This document shows positions 22,513-34,339 of a DNA stretch of 64,000 nucleotides, piece after piece; within the stretch, counting starts at the first letter, position 1, and every line of letters starts with the position of its first letter. The position numbers and the translations under genes are program-made. Source of the DNA: Sepiola atlantica (lineage: Eukaryota > Mollusca > Cephalopoda > Sepiida > Sepiolidae). The notes beneath the pieces are model-generated. The model was not told the origin of the DNA and ran no database searches. It saw nothing but the letters and a program-made list of their open reading frames with translations. Where the stretch lies: assembly GCA_963556195.1 (NCBI GenBank), contig OY744525.1:75942844-76006843 (forward strand), in the 5' to 3' direction.

Positions 22513-23360
22513 CCAGGTAAGTTTACAACCACAGGGTAAAAGTCCAGTGAATCCTTACTGTTTTTATATAAAAGTGCTCAATAATAAATAGAGTCGTTTA
22601 TTAGATATAACACATTTTATTTATACAAACATTATTTGGCTACACATTTGCAGACATATTTCGGTCAAAGCTAAACCATAACTAACGGCACTCAAACTCC
22701 ACACCTTTCAAAACATAAACCATTGTTTTTTTTCAATCTTCTTTATGAAATTATGATGTCTATGTCGTGAATGGTCAAGCCAAAAATAGAACATAATCAC
22801 AAAGTTATTCCATCGATTTTCAAAACACGCTCTATATGATCATGACCTTGTACCCAGACATAGACGGCTCCTTCAGCTACTGTTTAATAAAGGAGGAGCC
22901 GGCAATCACATAAAGTTAATAAAAGTCTGAAGAAAATGGAATTTGTTACAATTCATTTGCTCTGAAAGGCGACTGCATCACAGACAGAGAACCACTTTGT
23001 CTACTATTGCTCAGCTCAAAGCTTCGCAAATTTCATTATCCTTACCCACTCCAAAGCTGACCAGATCGTTTTTGAACTCCCCGCTCGTCGGAACCACACC
23101 TGACCTGTTTGAGCTGAAAAGGACCACCGGCCACGTCTAATATATGCAGTAATGCCATTCTTTAAATGTGGCTAACGCGGCAGGTTTAAAAGAAACGCAA
23201 CTCATTTGCCGCTTATTCTTGGCTCGAGGCCAGGGCCCGACACTGCCAAAGTTTATGAACAGAACTTCCAACAGAAATGGTAAGACTGACCAACTTAAAA
23301 TGGCTTGAAATCGTCCGTCGACATTTTAGAGATCTGTGATTAAGGCGGACAAATTAATGT
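21790..23360. other. Unassigned DNA with one (TA)n tract
   Basis: A (TA)n tract occurs at 22479-22508. A GC-richer stretch at 22960-23300 reads open for 65 codons (ending KRTTGHV) but shows no recognised family or splice signals. Confidence 0.4.
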
Positions 23361-23369
23361 CGCAAGATT

Positions 23370-23830
23370 TGATGTTGGGCACGTAAAAATAAGGTTACAA
23401 ATGAGATGGTTAAATTCAGTAAGAAGAAGTAATTCTCCATTAGAAGTCAAGTTAGAAGTCAGAGCTATGTATACAGGAAGTTGCCTCATGGAAGAAAGTA
23501 CATGGCAGATCAGCAAGATCAGTTCTGACTCTTTGGAGCTTGGTGTCAAAATGATCAGACGTCTGTTTTGAGGATGCCACCACCCTTACATCGGTTGGAA
23601 GGGAAAGTTGCAGTTCATCTCGATCTACTTGCTGAAAATTAGTATTTAAAAAAAAAATAAACAAATCCCAGAGCAAATAATGGAGTTATTGTTGTTCATT
23701 TTAATTGCTTATATTATTCCAACCATAAAGAGAGAAAAAGAAGAAAACAACATCGCTACAACTGCTACTGTGACCACTGCTGAGAGACGTCACTATTCAA
23801 TGAGCTAACTACTTACATGTCAACGTTTAA
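23370..23830 (+). repeat. Dispersed repeat R7, copy 1
   Basis: Shared blocks with 37800-38250 are TCCAT(T/C)AGAAGT, TTAGA(A)GT(C)AGAGCTA, CAGACGT(C/T)TGTTT and AGACGTCACTAT(T/C)CAATGA followed by CAACTACTTA. Collinear but diverged. Confidence 0.45.
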
Positions 23831-24011
23831 ATAAATATTAAAACTTTATTAATGATTCTTCTCACTTTCGAACAGGGGGATTAATATGTCTGCGTCCCAA
23901 CAAGCCATAATCCAGCTGGGTTCACATGTGGTCTAGATTTTATATTATATGTTCCCTCACTAAGATTTTGTCAGCATCTGATTATTCAACTTTAAATCCT
24001 TTCCATGTCAT

Positions 24012-24185
24012 ATGATTACACTAACATTAGAAAATAACTTCCAGTCTGTTGTTGAATGGGGGCATAAATGGATGGTAACATTTAATGCTACTAAGACAAA
24101 GCTCCTTTCCTTTAACATTTATGAGAAACCTTTTCAACCACCAATTACCATGGCTAATAGCACCCTACCCAAGAGTCAAACATTC
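24012..24185 (+). pseudogene. LINE-A RT fragment
   Basis: The frame reads SVVEWGHKWMVTFNATKTKL and then PITMANSTLPKSQTF. It is nearly collinear with residues in 3060-3215 of LINE-A, where the matching block is SVVEWGHKWMVTFNAAKTKL. Both ends are abrupt, giving a fragment of about 170 bp. Confidence 0.9.
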
Positions 24186-24414
24186 AGAAGTAACATAGTG
24201 ATGACAGTTGTGAGCCAGAAACACGTGTCCATGGATTACGTTTATGTGCGTATAAAATTAATAAAAATATATATATTAATGAAAAATATGTCCTATAAAG
24301 TTAAGGCGACCAATAATGCAAATTTCTGCATCTCTATCACTTAGGAAGTGAAACAATTGATAAAGCAGTAAAATAAAGGCAACAAACGCTGCAATCACCA
24401 ATAAAAACAATTAC

Positions 24415-24469
<55 letters not shown>

Positions 24470-24472
<3 letters not shown>

Positions 24473-25954
24473 GAATAGGTAAAATAAATACCTTTTGAAG
24501 CATTAAGATGCGATATCAATTTTTTTTATAAAAAGAAAAATAATAAATCAAAACCGACTTTTTTTTTCTTTTTATTTATTAAAACTAGCATTTTTTCTTT
24601 GTTAGTTTAAAGTGATACAGATATTTCGCCAAAACCTGGCATCCTCGGTGTGTAATATATCCTGATGTCATCGGATTTGTATTTTTTATCTCTTTACCGG
24701 CTTGTTGTTATACAGCCGGGCCAAATAGGCAAGATGTTGTTTCCCATCATCAAATATGAAGAACGTGAATGCAGCACGTGATTTGTATAAGTGTTTACGG
24801 TTCATATTTTTTTTTTTTTTAAAAGCATCTATTGTTAAATTTAAGAAGGAATAGGTAAAATAAATACCTTTTGAAGCATTAAGATGCGATATCAATTTTT
24901 TTTATAAAAAGAAAAATAATAAATCAAAACCGACTTTTTTTTTTTTTTTTTTTAATTAAAACTAGCATATTTTTTTTGTTAGTTTAAAGTGATACAGATA
25001 TTTCGCCAAAACCTGGCATCCTCGGTGTGTAATATATCCTGATGTCATCGGATTTGTATTTTGTATCTCTTTACCGGCTTGTTGTTATACAGCCGGGCCA
25101 AATGGGCAAGATGTTGTTTCCCATCATCAAATATGAAGAACGTGAATGCAGCACGTGATTTGTATAAGTGTTTAAGGTTCATATTTTTTTTTTTTAAAGC
25201 ATCTATTGTTAAATTTAAGAAGGAATAGGTAAAATAAATAACTTTTGAAGCATTAAGATGCGATATCAATTTTTTTTTATAAAAAGAAAAATAATAAATC
25301 GAAACCGATTTTTTTTTCTTTTTTTTAATTAAAACTAGCATTTTTTTTTTGTTAGTTTAAAGTGATACAGATATTTCGCCAAAACCTGGCATCCTCGGTG
25401 TGTAATATATCCTGATGTCATCGGATTTGTATTTTGTATCTCTTTACCGGCTTGTTGTTATACAGCCGGGCCAAATGGGCAAGATGTTGTTTCCCATCAT
25501 CAAATATGAAGAACGTGAATGCAGCACGTGATTTGTATAAGTGTTTACGGTTCATATTTTTTTTTTTTAAAAGCATCTATTGTTAAATTTAAGAAGGAAT
25601 AGGTAAAATAAATACCTTTTGAAGCATTAAGATGCGATATCAATTTTTTTTATAAAAAGAAAAATAATAAATCGAAACCGATTTTTTCTTTTTCCTTTTT
25701 TTTATTAAAACTAGCATTTTTTTTTTTTTTGTTAGTTTAAAGTGATACAGATATTTCGCCAAAACCTGGCATCCTCGGTGTGTAATATATCCTGATGTCA
25801 TCGGATTTGTATTTTGTATCTCTTTACCGGCTTGTTGTTATACAGCCGGGCCAAATGGGCAAGATGTTGTTTCCCATCATCAAATATGAAGAACGTGAAT
25901 GCAGCACGTGATTTGTATAAGTGTTTAAGGTTCATATTTTTTTTTTTTTTTTTT
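24470..25954 (+). repeat. Tandem array, four units of about 375 bp
   Basis: Units begin AAGGAATAGGTAAAATAAAT at 24470, 24846, 25220 and 25594, so periods are 376, 374 and 374 bp. Each unit contains GATACAGATATTTCGCC, CTGGCATCCTCGGTGTG and GAACGTGAATGCAGCACG. Units differ mainly in poly-T length. The minus-strand reading of about 70-98 codons in each unit is a by-product of the repeat. Confidence 0.95.
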
Positions 25955-26140
25955 AACTTTAAACTAACAAAAAAAAAATGCTAGTTTTAATAAAAAAAAG
26001 AAAAAAAAATCGGTTTCGATTTATTATTTTTCTTTTTATAAAAAAAATTAGTATCACATCTTAATGCTTCAAAAGGTATTTATTTTACCTATTCCTTCTT
26101 AAATTTAACAATAGATGCTTTAAAAAAAAAATATATGAAC
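25955..26140 (-). repeat. Inverted partial copy of the 375-bp unit
   Basis: Begins AACTTTAAACTAACAAAAAA and runs back through TGCTAGTTTTAATAAA to GGTATTTATTTTACCTATTC, so it mirrors the first half of a unit. It faces the array across a T tract, giving a long potential hairpin. Confidence 0.9.
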
Positions 26141-26224
26141 CTTAAACACATATATATATATATATAATGTATTTTTATGTAATCGTTTTTATTGGTGATT
26201 GCAGCGTTTGTTGCCTTTATTTTA

Positions 26225-26271
26225 CTAAAATAAAGGCAACAAACGCTGCAATCACCAATAATAACAATTAC

Positions 26272-26308
<37 letters not shown>

Positions 26309-26367
26309 GTATTTTTATGTAATTGTTTTTATTGGTGATTGCAGCGTTTGTTGCCTTTATTTTACTG
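26225..26367. mobile_element. Minimal inverted-repeat element with (TA)n core
   Basis: The same 50-60-bp terminal motif occurs at both ends in inverted orientation, with only a (TA)n tract (26276-26306) inside. It abuts the larger element and looks like an internally deleted form. Confidence 0.75.
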
Positions 26368-26399
26368 TTCTTTATAAATTTTACTGTTTTTTCCAAATA

Positions 26400-26583
26400 T
26401 GATCTACGGTTAAGATCGGATTCTAACTCTCCCTGATGAGATCTCAGTTTATAATAGCTGTTGATCGATAACATCGACATGCCAGTGTCGCAGATTTTGT
26501 ACATGTCTGTGTAAATAAAAATAATCATATATATATATATATATATGATTATTTCATTATCTCATCATAACAACAATAATAGC

Positions 26584-26627
<44 letters not shown>

Positions 26628-28070
26628 ATCGGTGCCTGTTTAATATGTGTATGCATGCATATTTATGTGTATGTGTCTTCATGCACCAATAAAAATCCCT
26701 CTCCAAATTTGGGCAGTCGACTTTAAATGAACTCCACAACATCTAAGATTATTTAATGCCTGCTTCTCCATAGCGAAATAGAGTCAACAACTTGATTCAA
26801 TTCCAATGCGGCTTTTGTGTTCCTTCAGTTTGATTTCCCATAATGCAGCTGAACGTACACATTTTATCAATATATAAACACTGATAAATCTTGTCTGAGA
26901 TTATCGCGCATGTATTTAGAATGGCGTGCTCGTTGCTATTCTTAAAACAAACACATCGATATGAAGCTGGTGTACAGTATGATAACTAAAGAATGCAAAA
27001 TGAAAAGTGAATGAAAATAATAATAACAAAAAGAATAAATAGATCAGACTCCCATCCCCCCAAATCACAAAGGCACCAACGGTTCATACAGCAGAAAATA
27101 GCCGTGTAGGGTCTGAGAGGCTGGAAAGACCGAGGAGAGATAGACTCATTCAGATTTTGACTGGAAGGATATGGAGGGTACTGGAATCCTGAGGAGGCTT
27201 ATTGTCACTCAAATATCAGCAAGAGTTACATGGTAAACGCCTGGTATGAGATGGCAAAATAATTTGCAATGGTGATTGGAAGAAGCAGACTGTACTGGAA
27301 ATCTAGGTAGACGTCACCCAGACTACAAGAAATACCACCTGCTTTTACCAGTGAGCGATCACTAGTAAAGATACATGTGAGAATCCCTAGTAAGAAATAA
27401 ATGTATAATATGATTGGCAGACAAGTTATTGTCTGTCTGTCTGTCTGTTGCAATTCATGTTCAAACGTAACATTTTAGAATAATTTTTTTATAAATTTAA
27501 ACACTTTTATTCAATTAATGTAATGATTAAACGATACTGTAGATAATTCAATAAAGCTTCATAAAAATCCGATTTCAGAAAAAAAGTAAAAGTAACCGGC
27601 ATACAACATTTATTTAAAATTAAATACATATTATTTTTTACGATGTCTATTTCGTCGTTAAAAGAAAAAAAAAGTATTTATGGGGTTTAAACATTAACAT
27701 TTTCTAAGACTTCCTATAGATTTTTTTTTTTTAGATATTGCTTCACTGAATTATCCTGTCCAAAAATGTAAATATTTTCTTACAAGAAATTGATAGAAAA
27801 GACAAAAATGTGTGTGTGTGTGTGTAGGGGTGGGTGGGAGGGAAAATCAATTAACGAAAGAAAAATGAAAGTAACAAAACTCCCGGGCAACGTCGGGTAG
27901 ATACTACTACTACTACTACCACTACACCAACACCAACACCAATAATAATAATAATATATAGAGTTATATCCCTAATCAGAAGTCATGAAATGTAAGGTTA
28001 CAAAAATAAACAAAAAACGAAGGTGCAAATCTAGAGGAAAATACCCAGGAGCATAAATCCAAGTGGCATA
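26400..28070. other. AT-rich DNA with (TA)n at 26528-26546 and 26587-26624
   Basis: No gene recognised. A (TG)n tract lies at 27808-27826 and an ACT/ACC/AAT trinucleotide-rich patch at 27900-27960. Confidence 0.5.
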
Positions 28071-28225
28071 TCTCGGTCAGTTTAGAAGAAATCCTTCTAG
28101 ACCGAGATAATTGTTATTTTTGTCTCAATACAGAGTGCCCCCCTTTTTTAGAGCTGGATTTTCCCCACATTAAAAATCGACCTTGTGTCTAATTCTGTCT
28201 TCGTAAATAAATAGGGACACCTCAT
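28071..28225 (+). mobile_element. U2-headed SINE candidate (family U), copy 1
   Basis: The body contains AAATCCTTCTAGACCGAG, CAGAGTGCCCCCC, GCTGGATTTTCCCCACATTA and CGACCTTGTGTCTAATTCTG, ending near TAAATAGGGACACC. Upstream, ATCTCGGTCAGTTTAGAAG resembles the U2 segment that ends in TCAGTTTAATATC and also pairs with CTTCTAGACCGAGAT as a hairpin. Copies of the same body lie at 36250-36390, 39690-39790 and 57187-57345. Confidence 0.6.
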
Positions 28226-28437
28226 TCGCTTATGAACCAACCAGGGATGGGGGAGAATCAGCATATACAATGTTTATAAACAGATAAATGTGACACTCCT
28301 CACTACAATCTGCATAAATAAGTGATCATTCAAACAAAAATTCAAGTTCCTATATCCTATTGCCTAAAAGTAATGGGTAAAAAGGCAGATAGATAGGCAG
28401 AGGTATCTCATATGAATATTCACATAAATATATACAT

Positions 28438-28468
<31 letters not shown>

Positions 28469-28785
28469 GAAATGCAGTCAGTGTATTTCTCAAAGTCAGA
28501 CATCAATAGCATTGCATCTGAAAAATCGATATTTGATTCTGACTAGCCTTTTTCTTCTTCCACCATGTTCTTTATATGAATATGATGTATTTCGCTTCTT
28601 TATCTTTATATACTTATTCCAGCTTTGAATATTGTTAAAAATGGAGATATTTTTCATTACTCATCTGAACAGAAGTGTGAGCTTACGAAATTAATAAAAA
28701 AAATATTGATATTGTTCTACTTCTGCTATCAGATAAAGAATTATATGTGTTTACATTAAACATTAGTCCATTTATGGCTTTAAAT

Positions 28786-29247
28786 AGGGGTGGGACGTAA
28801 TGGGTGAAAATTTCAGATTCATGCGAGTAGTATTTTTTTGTGTTCATTTATACATAAATAATACTAAACAATCAAACATTTTGAAAATTTTGCAAAATTC
28901 AGAAGGTGCAGACCACTAGTTTTTGGCTATTTTACATTCATGAAAACCCTTTCACAGCCTGAAAATGGTCCTAAATTAAAGTACTATATCAGATTTAAGC
29001 ATCTATATCCATTCATAGCTTTTGAGGATGTTTTAGGACCTGCAATGTCGCATGAAACCACCTTTTCACCGAAAAATGATGGATTTTGAGTCCCGACGAG
29101 CCCTAACGGCTATTTTTGGCCTGCACCTTCTGAATTTTGCAAAATTTTCAAAATGTTTGATTGTTTAGTGTTATTTATGTATAAATGAACACAAAAAAAT
29201 ACTACTCACATGAATCTGAAATTTTCACCCATTACGTCCCACCCCTA
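28786..29247. mobile_element. hAT-type MITE, 462 bp
   Basis: Terminal inverted repeats of about 125 bp (28786-28912 and 29123-29247) are nearly identical. They start AGGGGTGGGACGTAATGGGT and end ACCCATTACGTCCCACCCCT. The flanks carry an identical 8-bp CTTTAAAT at 28778-28785 and 29248-29255. An 8-bp target duplication and AGGGGT-type ends are known for hAT transposons. The 210-bp interior has no transposase, so it would need an autonomous relative. Confidence 0.85.
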
Positions 29248-29259
29248 CTTTAAATTATT

Positions 29260-30340
29260 TTCACTTCATACAAGTAGGTAGTAAAATTGTATTTCAGATA
29301 ACTACTGACAATGTTCTTTCTATGAAATGATGCAAACGGCAGTACTATTGCAACAATGTCACATGATTTTACTAATTGTATAGAAATATTTCTGTTTCTA
29401 TTTACAAAATATTCACATGTGCAGACCACATTATAAAAAAAACAATGTTTTCATGATGTGCGACATCCTAGCTAGAATTATACACAAAATTCTAAAGGAA
29501 AGTTTCGACATAACGATATATATTAGGGGCACAAACCATAAAGAAATACAGTACATATATAAAAATCGAATTTCACTTTTAAGTATGTCTTTTTAAAAAA
29601 TATAAACATTTTCTATCCTAAGCTCAGAAAAAAAAGAATTTGTTTCCAAGCTTTTACAAAACAAAACAAAAAATTTGTTTACTTAATCTATGCTATAGTA
29701 AAAAATGAAATATGTAGTATCACTTCCGGTTCGGTTTCGTCATGATAGGTACACTCAAACAAAACCGGGATTTATTAATTACAGGTTTGTTTTGTTTTTA
29801 TCTATTTCTTTTAATTGAATATGTTTCCTACTACTATAAATACATTACAGTTATTCATTTATAGACTTTCATAAATCTATATATAAAAGCACTCTTGAAT
29901 TTACTCTAAAGAAAGTTGCATTGTAATTATACAGTCAATAAATAACTCTTAATTCATATACAGTCTGATATTTCATCCAATCTACTTAAATATTAATGCG
30001 TATGTGTGTAGAAACAAAATAAAATGGAAAAAGGGCAAACCACAAAATATAAAATACAAAATCACACAGAATTTCGACTGATTAATCAACCCTCCTTTAC
30101 TTTCCCACCACCCTCATCATTTCCAATTCCCCCCTTTCTCATACTTATCTCTGTATAAATAGGTATCAAATATACCACTGCCTCACTCCATTTAAGTTTC
30201 TAATCAAATAAAGAAGCACATATTTGTATAGGGTATGGTTTTAGGATGTGATTTTTTGTTTTTTGTATATTTTATGGTTTGTTCTTTTCCCCATTTTCTT
30301 TTCTTTTTTAGTTGAATATTTTCATTATATTCTGTCTATC
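29260..30340. other. AT-rich DNA, no gene seen
   Basis: Low-complexity A/T sequence, with no open frame or repeat landmark beyond short A runs. Confidence 0.5.
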
Positions 30341-30342
30341 TC

Positions 30343-30343
30343 T

Positions 30344-30430
<87 letters not shown>
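30343..30430. repeat. Long (TA)n microsatellite
   Basis: About 40 TA units with two CA interruptions, followed by a GAGAGA tract. Other (TA)n tracts follow at 30611-30636, 30769-30791 and 31170-31199. Confidence 0.95.
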
Positions 30431-30431
<1 letters not shown>

Positions 30432-30439
30432 CATACATA

Positions 30440-30609
30440 GAGAGAGAGATAGAAAGAGAGAGCCCTTCATCATGAGTACAGTTCAAACTTTTTTACAATC
30501 TCTTCAATAATTTGTGTTTTTTTAAATATAATATGTATTGCTAAAAACAGGACCCATTCTCTCTACGAAATAAGTAGTGACTATACAGATACACAATGTA
30601 TGTCACATG

Positions 30610-30643
<34 letters not shown>

Positions 30644-31166
30644 ACACACATTAATGTATCTTAGTCAAAGTATATAAAAACTGACTATTTGTATTCTGGT
30701 TACTTGCACTTAAAAATTCCAAGTATATATCATTATTATGAACTCGTTTTAAAGCAGGTTTCCAACTAATATATATATATATATATATATCCTTTTTCTT
30801 CTGTGTTTATTTCACTGAAAAGGGGTTTGCGCTGGATTTTTTCGATTCTGATGTTCATTGACGACCAATGAGTTGCACCATCTGTCGCTAGAGCTCTGAC
30901 GAGATTTACAGACATACTTGGTATTTCCAAATAGTTGCCCATTAACTACTGATCAGGTTCAATGCTGCTTTACTTCCAAAATCGTATGGGAACTGACGTG
31001 TCAATGAAATTATAAGTGTATTTTTTGTATAAAAATATATATATATACTGTGGTTAGGAAATTTCGTGAATATATATATGGAAAATGAAAATGGAAAAAA
31101 CAAAATCATTTATGAGTTTATCTTTATTTCACTTTGGAATATGATGTAAAGGTAATTTAAGTCTTA

Positions 31167-31201
<35 letters not shown>

Positions 31202-32490
31202 TTTCTGTATGACTTACACTGACAGCAACACACCCGGATAAAAAAACCTTACTCATAACTACAACACTGACTCAACTCTTGTTCTGTTAAAGAGTTGCGC
31301 ACCTAAATTGACCCAAGTGACTTTGCCAGACAAGTTGTTTACCAGTTCCAGTAAATTTTGATAGCATCACAATATATATATTGTTTCCTTCCGTCTTCCC
31401 ATAAAAAAAAACAAAATAAACTATTTGGAAGGTATATTTATTTTGCATTCTTTAATACAGCTTGCCATTTGTTTCTCTCTCTATTCCTCTCTTCCCACCT
31501 CCATTTTTATTTTTATTTATCGTTTTCTGTTTATGGTTTCTTTTGTTACATTTTGTTTTTGACTGTAATCATGGCCAACCGGAGAAATTACAGTAGTAAT
31601 AATGGCAAACAAATTTATTGAAAGATTCTTTTTTTCTTTGCAAAAAAATATGATTATACAATAATAAGTGTAAATCTTTCTGTGTTGTACCAGGAAGAAG
31701 AAACACCCAGCCATAACAAACCCTAACCATTTTCTTGAAAGGTAATTGTAAAAACATGGAATGTTCAAAGAAAAACAAAGAAAAGGGTAAAGTTAAAGAA
31801 CAATGGATTGAATCTGAAAAACAACTTTTAGGTATTAATAATCAGCGAAGAATTCCTATTAATTTTCTTTTAGAAAATATTGTATATATAATTATCTAAA
31901 TGAATAAATGCGAAAGTTGGGCTCATTTCTCGCACTAAAAAGGTGAGGTCAAAACATTTTATTTCAAGTTCTGTCAAGTTTACACAATAGCAGCACCCCA
32001 TCTGTTTTATATACTGCTTATGTATATGTGATCTTAGTATTAAAGTTAACTAATTTGCATATTGCTGTGCAAAAAAAGATAATTTATTAATTAACTATAC
32101 TTTGTTAATGTTGTTTTAATTCAACGATTGTTTTAGATTTTCATATTACAAATAGTTTTGTTTAGGAATATTGTTTTATTTCGTGGATAAATGTTTAGCA
32201 AATCAATCGAATTAAAAAATGCTAATGATGTTGAGTTTTCCTTGGCTATAATGACAGGAGTTAAAAACAAAGCCTTCGCCCCCCCCCCCCCCACACACAC
32301 ATCATCGCCCAGGCAAATAGATTTCTTCTCTTTTCTTTATGGTCATGTTTAAAAGATAATTACATGTGTATCAAACTTACCAAAACGTTAATGTTTATCT
32401 ATATGAATAAATGCAAAAATGTGTGTTTTGTGTTTAGAACAATGAAATTTTTATTATTTAAAAGTTTTCTTTCAAGTATTTTAAGTAGAG
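30440..32490. other. AT-rich DNA, no gene seen
   Basis: Contains short (TA)n tracts, a C13 run at 32280-32292 and two 70-87-codon overlapping frames near 31358-31778 on opposite strands. Their F/K/Y-rich composition reflects base bias. Confidence 0.45.
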
Positions 32491-32494
32491 AATT

Positions 32495-33095
32495 TTGTAC
32501 AGTGAAAGCCATCCAGTATATATATTGAGTTAGGTATATATTTCTATCTATAGGATTTCTAAACTAATTAACCGATCATTATAAATTTTCCAACACAGCT
32601 ACTAGACGTAATGGTGAGTAATGTGGGCTATATTTAGTTTAATTTTCAGGCAAAGGGATCAAAGAGGGAGTGGAAGCCCTTTGTGAAAATTCAGGTACCT
32701 CTGATTTTTGTGAAATTTTAACCATTGTCATTAGACATCAATTAATAAACATTCATCCAATGTCAGTTTCTTTGGAGTATTTTAAAGGGTTTTAAAATGG
32801 CATATAGGCACAGCCTCCATTTGAAAATATTTTCGAATTGCATTAAATTTCATCCATATTCATTAAGACACCCATTAAGCAAAATTACCTGAATTTCAAT
32901 TTCTTATTAAGATCCTTAAATTTTATGTATTTTCTAAAATCAAAATCATTTAATAGATTTTGATCAAAATTGGAATGTATTTCGCTTCTTTATCAATTAA
33001 GGATTTTAGATATAAGGTTTAGTATCATTATATATTGATTTTAATCTTCGTAAGGGGACAAAATAGTGGTGCAAAACTGTTCTGGTCATGAAGTT
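32495..33095 (+). mobile_element. R5 repeat (Helitron-like relic), copy 2
   Basis: Starts near TTCTATCTATAGGATTTC, then AACTAATTAACCGATCATTA, TTTGGAGTATTTTAAAGGG, TAATAGATTTTGATCAAAAT and TAGTGGTGCAAAACTGTTC. The last block lies directly before a LINE-A fragment. This is the most complete uninterrupted copy in the window. Confidence 0.5.
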
Positions 33096-33108
33096 AATTT
33101 TACGTGTC

Positions 33109-33262
33109 CTGGGATGGGTATTCTATTTTTATAGACCTATCAGAGAGAAAAGGAATTGATGGTTGAGAAGACATTGCCAAATATTTCATAGCTAGCAAAT
33201 CTGTGAAGCAAACCTTTGTGCAAGACACTATCAAAGGCCTTTGATAAGTTAAGAGCTGTCTC
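33109..33262 (-). pseudogene. LINE RT domain 3 fragment
   Basis: Minus-strand reading: ALNLSKAFDSVLHKGLLHRF, then ASYEIFGNVFSTI, with FLSDRSIKIEYP in another frame. The SKAFD-V.H..LL block is the RT palm motif containing a catalytic Asp, and FLSDR is its usual downstream partner. One frameshift lies between them. Confidence 0.85.
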
Positions 33263-33270
33263 CTTAGAAA

Positions 33271-34050
33271 CAGCACACTAAAACGAGCAAGCGTGGGAGA
33301 CGGCACGGTAAAACGAGCAGGAGTGGGAGACGGCACGGTAAAACGAGCAAGCGTGGGAGACGGCACCGTAAAACGAGCAAGCGTGGGAGACGGCACCGTA
33401 AAACGAGCAAGCGTGGGAGACGGCACCGTAAAACGAGCAAGCGTGGGAGACGGCACCGTAAAACGAGCAAGCGTGGGAGACGGCACCGTAAAACGAGCAA
33501 GCGTGGGAGACGGCACCGTAAAACGAGCAAGCGTGGGAGACGGCACCGTAAAACGAGCAAGCGTGGGAGACGGCACCGTAAAACGAGCAAGCGTGGGAGA
33601 CGGCACCGTAAAACGAGCAAGCGTGGGAGACGGCACTGTAAAACGAGCAAGCGTGGGAGACGGCACCGTAAAACGAGCAAGCGTGGGAGACGGCACCGTA
33701 AAACGAACAAGCGTGGGAGACGGCACCGTAAAACGAGCAAGCGTGGGAGACGGCACTGTAAAACGAGCAAGCGTGGGAGACGGCACCGTAAAACGAGCAA
33801 GCGTGGGAGACGGCACCGTAAAACGAACAAGCGTGGGAGACGGCACCGTAAAACGAGCAAGCGTGGGAGACGGCACTGTAAAACGAGCAAGCGTGGGAGA
33901 CGGCACCGTAAAACGAGCAAGCGTGGGAGACGGCACCGTAAAACGAACAAGCGTGGGAGACGGCACCGTAAAACGAGCAAGCGTGGGAGACGGCACTGTA
34001 AAACGAGCAAGCGTGGGAGATGGCACCGTAAAACGAGCAAGCATGGGAGA
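33271..34050. repeat. Minisatellite: 30-bp unit, about 26 copies
   Basis: The unit is built from AAAACGAGCAAGCGTGGGAG and ACGGCACCGT. Because 30 is a multiple of 3, several frames on both strands stay open for 250-316 codons, which should not be read as proteins. Each unit has four CpG dinucleotides, unusual here. Variants with CACTGTA and GAACAA recur every 120 bp between 33631 and 34020, giving a four-unit higher-order repeat. The edge units are most diverged. Confidence 0.97.
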
Positions 34051-34339
34051 TAGAACGAGAAGAGAGGGTTAGAGACAGTGTAAACATTCACTAGGCTGCA
34101 TGTTTTAGTGATGCAATCGAATGGCAAATGTTGTAAGTGATAGATGCTCGGCCAAAGGAAAGGGGGGGGCACAGAAGAAACTGACAATATCTCTGATTTT
34201 GTATTTTGGACCACACAGAAATTGTATTTTATTTGAAATTAAATAAGTGCCTCATTAAACAGGGAATCATGCTGAGACCGGCTCACTTGAGAAAATTAAT
34301 GTTATTAGATGGACTCCAGGTAAACCCCTTTAAGTGGAC

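Larger units (their letters stand above)
24366..26367. mobile_element. Large palindromic element with terminal inverted repeats
   Basis: Starts CAGTAAAATAAAGGCAACAA and ends with its complement TTGTTGCCTTTATTTTACTG. The terminal motif (about 55 bp including CGCTGCAATCACCAATA) occurs four times with alternating orientation, at 24366, 26160-26224, 26225-26280 and 26300-26367. Between the first pair lie (TA)n, four tandem repeats and an inverted partial repeat. No transposase is seen, so a non-autonomous DNA element is inferred. Confidence 0.75.

Noticed and set aside
24686..25341. Recurring 70-98-codon minus frame within the 375-bp units
   Set aside because: Frame length varies with poly-T length between units, so it is not maintained as a protein.
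33100..34214. Open frames of 250-316 codons on both strands
   Set aside because: They are produced by the 30-bp repeat, whose length is a multiple of three; all carry a decapeptide repeat and no other protein feature.
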